This document shows, in pieces, positions 1 to 5,451 of a stretch of 5,451 nucleotides of DNA. The stretch lies in NCBI GenBank assembly GCA_030039975.1, contig JASHUO010000873.1, positions 1 through 5,451 on the forward strand. Reading direction: 5' to 3'. The DNA comes from Alphaproteobacteria bacterium (GTDB lineage Bacteria; Pseudomonadota; Alphaproteobacteria; ATCC43930; CGMCC-115725). A program made the position numbers and the translations under genes. The notes beneath the pieces were generated by a model. It was not told where the DNA came from, did not search any database, and worked only from the letters and a program-made list of their open reading frames with translations. Position 1 is the stretch's first letter; every line of letters begins with the position of its first letter.

Positions 1-390
1 GGCGGCAATCTCGGCGAGAGCAACAGCGTGAGCTTCCTCTTCGACCGCTTCGGTCAGGTCACATACCCCGCTTCGGCCGCTTCCGCCGATGCAATGTTCG
101 AGGCCGCTGCCGAGGCCGGGGCCGACAATGTCGAGAGCGGCCCGCAAGAGCACGCGATCACCGTCGCGCCCGAAGCGCTCAACGAGCTGCGCGACGCGCT
201 CGAGCGCCGTTTCGGCGCGGCGAGCTCGGCCGGCCTCGTGTGGCGGCCGAAGACGCTCGCTCCGGTCGAGGGCGCGACCGCGGAGGCGCTCTTCAAACTG
301 CTCGAAACCTTGGAGGACAGCGACGACGTGCAGAACGTCTACGCCAATTTCGAGGTCTCGGACGACGTCATGGCGCGCTTGAGCGCCTGA
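1..390 (+). CDS. yebC: YebC/PmpR family protein, C-terminal part (5' end outside window)
   Basis: The frame is open from base 1 to a TGA at 388-390 and gives 129 residues, roughly the last half of a protein that is usually about 240-250 residues. The visible part starts with GGNLGESNSVSFLFDR, close to the family's GGNLGE...SVSFMFDRKG segment, and ends with LLETLEDSDDVQNVYANFEV, the hallmark C-terminal motif. The GTG at position 28 is internal (a valine in SVSF), not a start. YebC proteins were long annotated as transcriptional regulators (PmpR in Pseudomonas). More recent work on bacterial members and on mitochondrial TACO1 points to a translation factor that relieves ribosome stalling at proline runs. 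In many proteobacteria yebC lies directly upstream of ruvC, as here. The stop is 21 bases before ruvC, with no obvious terminator between them. The family call is firm; the biochemical role in this organism is inferred. Confidence 0.96.
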   Translation, partial: GGNLGESNSVSFLFDRFGQVTYPASAASADAMFEAAAEAGADNVESGPQEHAITVAPEALNELRDALERRFGAASSAGLVWRPKTLAPVEGATAEALFKLLETLEDSDDVQNVYANFEVSDDVMARLSA

Positions 391-411
391 CCCCGCCGGA
401 CGGGAACCGCC

Positions 412-930
412 ATGCGCCTCATCGGACTCGATCCGGGGCTGCGCCACACCGGATGGGGCGTCATCGACGCCGAGGGCAATCGCCTGAGCCATATCGCCGA
501 CGGCGTCGTGCATTCGCGCGACCGCGAGGCGCTGGCGCTGCGCCTCGTCGATCTCTTCCGCCAGCTCAACGACATCATCGAGCGCTATGCGCCCGCGGCG
601 GCCGCGGTCGAGGAGACCTTCGTCAACAAGAACCCGGCTTCGACCTTGAAGCTCGGCGTGGCGCGGGGTGTGGTGCTGCTCGCCCCCGCGGAGCGCGGCC
701 TTCCCGTGTTCGAATACTCGGCCAATCTGATCAAGAAATCGGTGGTCGGCGTCGGCCATGCCGACAAGCAGCAGGTCGAGATGATGGTGCGCCGGTTGCT
801 GCCGGGTGCGGTGCTGGAATCGCCGGACGCCGCCGATGCGCTCGCCGTCGCCATCTGCCATGCGCATCACGCCTCGACCTTGCGGGCGTGGAGCGCGCAG
901 GCATCCGTCGCTGCGGGGGGGCCGCGATGA
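412..930 (+). CDS. ruvC: Crossover junction endodeoxyribonuclease RuvC
   Basis: This gene encodes the Holliday-junction resolvase, which acts as a dimer and makes paired nicks across a four-way junction during recombinational repair. At 172 residues it matches the E. coli protein (173). The RNase H-like fold begins with IGLDPGLRHTGWG. The four acidic metal ligands are visible: Asp7, Glu67 (in VEETF), and Asp139 and Asp142 (in SPDAADALA). They correspond to E. coli Asp7, Glu66, Asp138 and Asp141. Phe70 matches the E. coli Phe69 that stacks into the junction, and NKNPASTLKLG is the usual conserved segment. The ATG at 412 puts Asp7 at its canonical position. Shine-Dalgarno matches upstream are weak (GGGAA at 402-406). 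The stop TGA overlaps the ruvA ATG in an ATGA at 927-930. The last ten or so residues are low in conservation and contain a run of seven G at 915-921. Confidence 0.98.
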   Translation: MRLIGLDPGLRHTGWGVIDAEGNRLSHIADGVVHSRDREALALRLVDLFRQLNDIIERYAPAAAAVEETFVNKNPASTLKLGVARGVVLLAPAERGLPVFEYSANLIKKSVVGVGHADKQQVEMMVRRLLPGAVLESPDAADALAVAICHAHHASTLRAWSAQASVAAGGPR

Positions 931-1529
931 TCGCGATGCTGGCCGGCATCGTCGATCAGGCTGCGGCCGACAGCGTCGTCGTCGACGTCAACGGTGTCGG
1001 TTACCTCGTCTTCGCCTCGTCGCGGACCCTGGTGCGCGTGCCGTCGCGCGGCGAGGCGGTCCGCCTCCTCATCGAGACCCATGTGCGCGAGGACCATATC
1101 CATCTCTACGGCTTCGCCGACGAGGCGGAGCGCGGCTGGTTCCGGCTGCTGACGACGGTCCAGGGCGTCGGCGCCAAGCTGGCCCTCGCGCTCCTCAGCG
1201 TGCTGCCGCCGGAAGCCCTCGCCACTGCCATCATGGCGCAGGACAAGGCGGCGCTCGCGCGCGCCGATGGCGTCGGCCAGAAGCTGGCGCAGCGCATCGC
1301 CAATGAGCTCAAGGACAAGGTCGGCGGCATTGCGCTCGGGCCGGCGGCAACGAGCGCACCCGTCGCCGCGCCGCCGGGCGCCGCGGCCGATGCGGTCTCT
1401 GCCCTGATCAATCTCGGCTATTCCCGCAGCGATGCCTATAGCGCTGTCAATCAGGCGGCGCAGCGCCTCGGCGCCGAGGCCAGGATCGACGCCTTGATCC
1501 GCGCCGGACTGCAGGAGCTCGCGCGATGA
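927..1529 (+). CDS. ruvA: Holliday junction branch migration protein RuvA
   Basis: RuvA holds the Holliday junction in a square-planar form and loads the RuvB motor. The protein is 200 residues (E. coli 203) with the three-domain layout. An OB-fold lies at about 1-63. It contains NGVGYLV at 22-28 and the acidic pin Glu55-Asp56 (in VREDHIHLYGF), at the same positions as in E. coli, where the pin sits at the junction centre. A central domain follows with two helix-hairpin-helix DNA-binding motifs, VQGVGAKLAL (78-87) and ADGVGQKLAQRI (113-124). After an Ala/Pro-rich flexible linker (about 138-153), the RuvB-binding domain III covers 154-200 (INLGYSRSDA at 161-170). This frame is open back to base 240, but the MIAMLAGIV start at 927 is the canonical family start. 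It shares an ATGA with the ruvC stop, which implies coupled translation. The 3' end overlaps ruvB by 4 bases. Confidence 0.98.
   Translation: MIAMLAGIVDQAAADSVVVDVNGVGYLVFASSRTLVRVPSRGEAVRLLIETHVREDHIHLYGFADEAERGWFRLLTTVQGVGAKLALALLSVLPPEALATAIMAQDKAALARADGVGQKLAQRIANELKDKVGGIALGPAATSAPVAAPPGAAADAVSALINLGYSRSDAYSAVNQAAQRLGAEARIDALIRAGLQELAR
1513..1517 (+). promoter_or_regulatory. Ribosome binding site of ruvB
   Basis: AGGAG inside the 3' end of ruvA, eight bases before the ruvB ATG at 1526. It supports that start over the in-frame ATGs at 1541 and 1547, and together with the ATGA overlap suggests both re-initiation and independent loading. Confidence 0.75.
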
Positions 1530-2575
1530 GCGAGCCGCGCATGGTCATGCCCGAACGGCGCGCCGAGGACGCGGCCGAAGCCTCGCTCCGGCCGCTCAGC
1601 CTCGACGAGTTCGTCGGCCAGAGACAAGTGCGCGACAATCTGCGCGTTTTCATCGCGGCGGCGCGCGGGCGCGGCGAGTCGCTCGACCATGTGCTGTTCT
1701 TCGGGCCGCCCGGTCTCGGCAAGACGACCCTGGCGCAGATCGTCGCGCGCGAGATGGGCGTGGGGTTTCGCGCCACCTCGGGCCCGGTGATCCAGCGCGC
1801 CGGCGATCTCGCCGCGCTTCTCACCAATCTGCAGCCGCGCGACGTTCTCTTCATCGACGAGATCCACCGCCTGACGCCGGCGGTCGAGGAGATCCTCTAT
1901 CCCGCAATGGAGGATTTCCAGCTTGACCTGATCATCGGCGAGGGTCCGGCGGCGCGCTCGGTGCGGATCGATCTGCCGCCCTTCACCCTCGTCGGCGCGA
2001 CCACCCGCTCCGGGCTGATCACCCGGCCGCTGCGCGAGCGCTTCGGCATCCCGCTGCGCCTCGTCTTCTATGCGCCGGACGAGCTCGAACTTATCGTCAG
2101 CCGCGGCGCGCGCGTGCTGGCGATCGAGCTCGCCCCTGAAGGTGCCGCCGAGATCGCCCGGCGCTCGCGCGGTACGCCGCGCGTCGCCGCGCGGCTGCTG
2201 CGGCGCGTGCGCGACTTCGCCGCGGTCGCCGGCGTGAAGCGCATCGACCTCGCGGCCGCGGATCAGGCGCTGCGGCGGCTCGAGGTCGACGAGCGCGGGT
2301 TCGATGCGATGGATCGCCGCTACCTCCTCGCCCTGGCCGAGAACTACGGCGGCGGTCCGGTTGGCGCCGAAACCATTGCTGCGGCGCTCGCCGATCAGCG
2401 CGATGTGGTCGAGGAGGTGATCGAGCCCTACCTCATCCAGCAGGGCTTCGTGCAGCGCACGCCGCGCGGCCGGATGCTCACCGACCTCGCCTATAATTAC
2501 CTGGGCGTCACGCCGCTCCGCCCGCGCGCGGCACAGCTCGACCTCCTGGCCGGGGATCAGGAGGAGGAAGCGTGA
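1526..2575 (+). CDS. ruvB: Holliday junction branch migration ATPase RuvB
   Basis: RuvB is the hexameric AAA+ ring motor that drives branch migration by pulling DNA duplexes through the RuvA-bound junction. It is 349 residues (E. coli 336). Visible motifs, in order: LDEFVGQ near 26-32; Walker A GPPGLGKT at 60-67; Walker B with DEIH at 111-114; sensor 1 GATTRSG at 157-163; an arginine finger in PLRERFG, probably Arg170; and sensor 2 RGTPRVA at 215-221. The C-terminal winged helix carries IQQGFVQRTPRGR (304-316), its DNA-contacting hairpin, followed by the family ending AYNYLG. The tail GDQEEEA is acidic and variable. The ATG at 1526 overlaps the ruvA stop (ATGA) and has AGGAG at 1513-1517, eight bases upstream. 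In-frame ATGs at 1541 and 1547 are possible but less well placed. All catalytic motifs are intact. Confidence 0.98.
   Translation: MSEPRMVMPERRAEDAAEASLRPLSLDEFVGQRQVRDNLRVFIAAARGRGESLDHVLFFGPPGLGKTTLAQIVAREMGVGFRATSGPVIQRAGDLAALLTNLQPRDVLFIDEIHRLTPAVEEILYPAMEDFQLDLIIGEGPAARSVRIDLPPFTLVGATTRSGLITRPLRERFGIPLRLVFYAPDELELIVSRGARVLAIELAPEGAAEIARRSRGTPRVAARLLRRVRDFAAVAGVKRIDLAAADQALRRLEVDERGFDAMDRRYLLALAENYGGGPVGAETIAAALADQRDVVEEVIEPYLIQQGFVQRTPRGRMLTDLAYNYLGVTPLRPRAAQLDLLAGDQEEEA
2559..2567 (+). promoter_or_regulatory. Strong Shine-Dalgarno tract deciding the GTG start of ybgC
   Basis: AGGAGGAGG, a duplicated consensus. The first AGGAGG leaves a seven-base spacer to the GTG at 2572. It lies in the codons for the acidic tail of RuvB (Gln-Glu-Glu-Glu-Ala), so that non-conserved tail may be shaped by the need for this site. 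It is the strongest ribosome binding site in the window, which may compensate for the GTG start. Confidence 0.8.
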
Positions 2576-3031
2576 GCCCGATCCTGCCGCGCGACGGCCG
2601 CGTCGAAGCGGGGGCCTACCTCTATCCCGTTCGTGTCTATTACGAGGACACGGATGCGGCCGGGCTCGTCTACTATGCGAACTATCTCAAATTCGCCGAG
2701 CGGGCGCGCACCGAGATGCTGCGGCGCCTGGGCGTCGAACAGGAGCGGCTCCGCGCCGAGACCGGGCTTGGCTTCGTCGTGCGCCGCTGCTCGGTCGATT
2801 ACCTGCTGCCGGCACGGCTCGACGATGACCTTGTCGTGCTGACGCGGCTCGCTGGACTTGGCGCCGCGACGCTCGACATCGAGCAGGAAGTGCACCGCGG
2901 CGCCGCGACGCTCGTCCGGCTTTCCCTCGCCATCGCCGCGGTCGGCCGCAACGGCCGGCCGCAGCGCCTGCCGCCGACGCTCCGCGCGGCGCTCCTTTCG
3001 CTGAACGAAACAACGAAGATGGTCACGGCCC

Positions 3032-3042
<11 letters not shown>
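2572..3042 (+). CDS. ybgC: YbgC-type acyl-CoA thioesterase (hotdog fold), tol-pal associated
   Basis: This is a 156-residue member of the 4-hydroxybenzoyl-CoA thioesterase/YbgC family, whose members hydrolyse acyl-CoA or acyl-ACP thioesters in the cytoplasm. YbgC genes open tol-pal clusters across Proteobacteria; the E. coli protein is reported to act on short acyl-CoAs and to associate with phospholipid enzymes. The signature VYYEDTDAAGLVYYANYL starts at residue 22. Asp28 matches the catalytic Asp18 of E. coli, followed by FAERARTEMLR, almost identical to E. coli. The residue matching E. coli His25 is Tyr35 here. It is about 20 residues longer than the E. coli protein, split between an N-terminal lead of about ten residues and a C-terminal tail encoded up to the tolQ overlap. 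The start is GTG at 2572 in a GTGA overlap with the ruvB stop, supported by a very strong Shine-Dalgarno tract. The exact substrate cannot be read from sequence. Confidence 0.94.
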
Positions 3043-3760
<718 letters not shown>

Positions 3761-3763
3761 GCC

Positions 3764-4207
3764 ATGGCCGGCGGCATCATCAACAACGGCGGCAACGGCC
3801 GCGCGCGCTACAAGCCGATGAGCGAGATCAACGTCACGCCGATGGTGGACGTGATGCTGGTGCTGCTCGTCATCTTCATGGTGGCGGCGCCGCTGCTCAC
3901 GGTCGGCGTTCCCGTCGATCTGCCGCAGACCAAGGCGCCGGCGATCAACGAGCAGAAAGAGCCGCTGGTCATCACTGTCAATGCTGAGGGCAAGCTCTTC
4001 CTGCAGAACTCCGAGATCGCGGACGACCAGCTCGTGCCGCGGCTGCAGGCCATCACCAAAGACAATCCCGATGCAGACATCTATGTGCGCGGCGACCGCG
4101 CCATCAATTACGGCCGCGTCATGGAGGTGATGGGCATGGTGAGCGCCGCCGGCTTCAACAAAGTGTCGCTCGTCACCGAGCAGGCGCGGGACAAGACGAA
4201 GCCCTGA
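3764..4207 (+). CDS. tolR: Tol-Pal system protein TolR
   Basis: TolR is an ExbD/TolR family protein with one membrane helix. Its dimer sits inside the TolQ pentamer and carries the proton-binding aspartate. The 147-residue length is close to E. coli (142). A short cytoplasmic N-terminus rich in Gly and Asn leads into SEINVTPMVDVMLVLLVIFM at 20-39, the family signature. Asp29 matches the essential Asp23 of E. coli. The periplasmic domain follows from about residue 50, with VDLPQTKAP and LVITVNAEGKLFL, then YVRGDRAINYGRVMEVM near 107-123, all typical of TolR. The ATG lies three bases after the tolQ stop and has GAAAGG at 3751-3756 seven bases upstream, so the two stoichiometric partners are tightly linked. 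No missing residues or frame problems are seen. Confidence 0.97.
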   Translation: MAGGIINNGGNGRARYKPMSEINVTPMVDVMLVLLVIFMVAAPLLTVGVPVDLPQTKAPAINEQKEPLVITVNAEGKLFLQNSEIADDQLVPRLQAITKDNPDADIYVRGDRAINYGRVMEVMGMVSAAGFNKVSLVTEQARDKTKP

Positions 4208-4210
4208 CCG

Positions 4211-5128
4211 ATGAACGGGTTCGGCGGCATGCCAGGACGGGCCTACGCCTACTCGGCGGCGTTCCACGTCGCCGTGGTGCTGATGCTCTTCTCGCTCGTC
4301 CATTTCCATCTTTTCGAGCGCAAGATCGACGAGGAGCAGCCGATTGTGGTGCAGCTCGTCAATGTCGCGCCCGAGACGCATGCGACGCAGATCACCCACA
4401 CGCCGCCGAAGCCCAACAAGCCGACGGATGTGGCGGAGGTCGAAACGCCGAAACCCAAGCCCGAGCCGCCGAAGCCGGCGCCGCCGCCCGAATCGAAGCC
4501 CGAGCCGGCGCAGGCCGCGGCGCCTCCACCGCCGCCGCCACCACCACCTGAGCCGCAGCCGAAGCAGCAGGAGGCGAAGCTCGAGCCCCAGCCAGAGCTC
4601 AAGCCGCAGGAGGCGAAGGCCGAGCCGCAGCCGCCGCTGCCGGACCCGCCGCCGGAGAAGCCGCAGCCGCCCAAGAAGAAGAACGACGATCTCGCCTTCG
4701 ACGCGCTGTTGAAGAACCTCGCCAAGCACGACCCGGTGCGCGATCCGGTCGATCAGCCGCCGCAGAAGCAGGCGGCGGCGACGCCCAAATCCTCGTCGCA
4801 GCCGATCGCCTCGCTCGCCACCCAGCTCACCACCAGCGAGCTCGACGTCGTCAAGCAGCAGATCGAGCAATGCTGGAACGTGCCCGCGGGCGCGCGCGAT
4901 GCCAAGGATCTGACGCCGGAGTTCCGCGTCTACATGAACCGGGACGGCACCATCCAATCGGCGACCCAGCTCAACCCCGAGCGCAACGGCGATCCCTACT
5001 TCCAGGCAGCGGCCGAGGCGGCGGCGCGGGCGCTGCACAATCCGCATTGCCAACCGCTGAAGCTGCCCCCCGACAAGTACGACCAGTGGCAGACCTTCAC
5101 CATTACCTTCGACCCCAAGGATCTCTGA
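4211..5128 (+). CDS. tolA: Cell envelope protein TolA (proline-rich linker type)
   Basis: TolA is the periplasm-spanning protein that passes motor energy from TolQR to TolB and Pal. At 305 residues it is clearly shorter than E. coli TolA (421). A single N-terminal membrane helix covers about 13-34. Ser15 and His19 reproduce the SxxxH motif that TolA and TonB use to contact TolQ/ExbB. Residues about 65-153 form a linker dominated by Pro, Lys and Glu, with nine consecutive prolines at 105-113, instead of the Ala/Lys-rich long helix of enterobacterial TolA. The C-terminal TolA/TonB-like domain covers about 200-305. It includes QQIEQCWNVPAGARDA, a strand with MNRDGTIQSA, and LKLPPDKYDQWQTFTITFDP at the end. 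Cys221 and Cys280 are the only cysteines and could form a disulfide. The N-terminus and linker alone could suggest TonB, but the tolQR-tolB context and C-domain favour TolA. The start is three bases after the tolR stop, with no strong Shine-Dalgarno. Confidence 0.94.
   Translation: MNGFGGMPGRAYAYSAAFHVAVVLMLFSLVHFHLFERKIDEEQPIVVQLVNVAPETHATQITHTPPKPNKPTDVAEVETPKPKPEPPKPAPPPESKPEPAQAAAPPPPPPPPPEPQPKQQEAKLEPQPELKPQEAKAEPQPPLPDPPPEKPQPPKKKNDDLAFDALLKNLAKHDPVRDPVDQPPQKQAAATPKSSSQPIASLATQLTTSELDVVKQQIEQCWNVPAGARDAKDLTPEFRVYMNRDGTIQSATQLNPERNGDPYFQAAAEAAARALHNPHCQPLKLPPDKYDQWQTFTITFDPKDL
4523..4549 (+). other. Nine-proline run in TolA
   Basis: Nine proline codons in a row encode residues 105-113. 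Codon choice is mixed (four CCA, two CCT, three CCG), although CCG and CCC dominate proline codons in the rest of the cluster. Long proline runs stall ribosomes and normally need EF-P. In the protein this stretch would form a stiff polyproline II rod inside the periplasmic linker. Confidence 0.9.
4562..4633 (+). repeat. Two-copy direct repeat in the TolA linker
   Basis: Two 33-base units at 4562-4594 and 4601-4633 (39-base period) differ at five positions. They encode KQQEAKLEPQP and KPQEAKAEPQP (residues 118-128 and 131-141). This looks like a small internal duplication in a low-complexity spacer, in phase with the reading frame, so unit gain or loss would only change linker length. Confidence 0.8.
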
Positions 5129-5131
5129 GGT
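5127..5131 (+). promoter_or_regulatory. Ribosome binding site of tolB overlapping the tolA stop
   Basis: GAGGT, of which the first two bases belong to the tolA TGA stop, six bases before the tolB ATG at 5138. The spacing fits a normal Shine-Dalgarno and supports this start, which also places a complete signal peptide at the N-terminus. Confidence 0.65.
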
Positions 5132-5137
5132 ATTCGC

Positions 5138-5451
5138 ATGATTAGCCCGAAGCCGCGCCTATCCGGCCTGCGTCTCGTCCTTGCTGTGCTCGCGCTCATT
5201 GCGCTCTCCGGCGCCGCCCATGCCGAGCTCCACCTCGATCTCACCCAGGGCAAGATCGAGCCGATGCCGATCGCGATCCCGCAATTCGCCGGCAGCGACG
5301 CCGCGGCACAACCGGCACACGACATCACCCAGGTGATGTCGGCGGATCTCGAGCGCTCCGGTCTTTTCCGGCCGCTCGACCCGAACGCCTTCGTCGACAA
5401 GGATGCGGCGACGCGCACGCCGCCGCGCTTCGCCGATTGGCGCGTCATCAA
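5138..5451 (+). CDS. tolB: Tol-Pal system beta-propeller protein TolB, N-terminal part (3' end outside window)
   Basis: The reading frame from ATG 5138 stays open to the window edge, giving 104 residues of a protein normally near 430. It begins with a Sec signal peptide: basic n-region with Lys5, Arg7 and Arg12, hydrophobic core LVLAVLALIAL, and AHA before a probable cleavage after residue 29. The mature protein starts ELHLDLTQGKIEPMPIAIPQFAG, the usual opening of alphaproteobacterial TolB. In E. coli this mature N-terminus is the flexible strand that binds TolA or folds back when Pal is bound. ADLERSGLFRPLDPNAF at 69-85 is a strong match to the N-terminal (D2) domain; the beta-propeller is beyond the edge. 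The start is nine bases after the tolA stop, with GAGGT overlapping that stop. Confidence 0.95.
   Translation, partial: MISPKPRLSGLRLVLAVLALIALSGAAHAELHLDLTQGKIEPMPIAIPQFAGSDAAAQPAHDITQVMSADLERSGLFRPLDPNAFVDKDAATRTPPRFADWRVI

Noticed and set aside
28..390. GTG at 28 as the start of a short 120-residue gene
   Set aside because: The frame is open to base 1 and the upstream codons give GGNLGESNS, a conserved YebC segment, so the gene is cut by the window edge rather than short.
391..411. Possible promoter, terminator or SOS box between yebC and ruvC
   Set aside because: The gap is only 21 bases. I saw no hairpin with a T-run and no alphaproteobacterial LexA-type direct repeat (GTTC, seven bases, GTTC) here or elsewhere in the window. 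A promoter inside yebC or upstream of the window cannot be excluded.
240..926. Open frame running upstream of ruvA through yebC and ruvC, as if RuvA had a 229-residue N-terminal extension
   Set aside because: The extension is Arg/Gly/Ala-rich shadow sequence out of frame with two certain genes. The canonical RuvA N-terminus starts at 927.
4249..4725. Minus-strand Gly/Ser-rich 158-residue frame opposite the TolA linker, resembling a glycine-rich secreted protein
   Set aside because: The Gly runs are the complement of the proline codons in tolA. The pattern is fully explained by the sense gene.
4211..5128. Reading this gene as TonB because of the proline-rich spacer and SxxxH helix
   Set aside because: It sits between tolR and tolB, and the C-terminal segment with CWNVPAGA and LPPDKYDQW is of the TolA type. 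TonB-ExbBD clusters would not be followed by tolB.

Overview
The window reads as a GC-rich alphaproteobacterial chromosome segment. It may come from a Rhodospirillales-type lineage, but the order is a guess. The evidence is the heavy use of G/C-ending codons, the gene order yebC-ruvC-ruvA-ruvB-ybgC-tolQ-tolR-tolA-tolB on one strand, and the alphaproteobacterial style of the TolA protein (proline-rich linker, C-terminal domain with a Cys-Trp pair). All of it is core housekeeping DNA. I see no mobile element, CRISPR array, tRNA, rRNA, integrase or foreign-looking island.

Layout: positions 1-390 hold the 3' end of yebC (translation factor / proposed regulator). After a 21-base gap comes ruvC (412-930), then ruvA (927-1529) and ruvB (1526-2575), which together encode the Holliday-junction branch-migration and resolution machine. 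They are followed by a hotdog-fold acyl-CoA thioesterase of the YbgC family (2572-3042), tolQ (3032-3760), tolR (3764-4207), tolA (4211-5128), and the 5' end of tolB (5138 to the window edge). Neighbouring genes either overlap (by 4, 4, 4 and 11 bases) or are separated by 3, 3 and 9 bases. The only larger gap is the 21 bases between yebC and ruvC. There is no room for a terminator inside the cluster, and no stretch above 300 bases lacks a gene.

How the genes work together: RuvA binds the four-way junction, RuvB pumps DNA through it using ATP, and RuvC cuts it. TolQ and TolR form the proton-driven inner-membrane motor, which energises TolA across the periplasm. TolA in turn works on TolB and Pal at the outer membrane during cell constriction. 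YbgC is the customary first gene of tol-pal clusters. The downstream remainder (rest of tolB, then presumably pal and cpoB/ybgF) lies beyond the window.

I found no undescribed system. The points most worth a second look are small: a nine-proline run in TolA written largely in codons otherwise uncommon here and sharing a gene cluster with yebC, whose family relieves polyproline stalls; a perfect G heptamer in the -1 slippery phase just before the ruvC/ruvA overlap; a His-to-Tyr change in the YbgC active-site motif; and a fully coupled chain joining DNA repair to envelope constriction genes.
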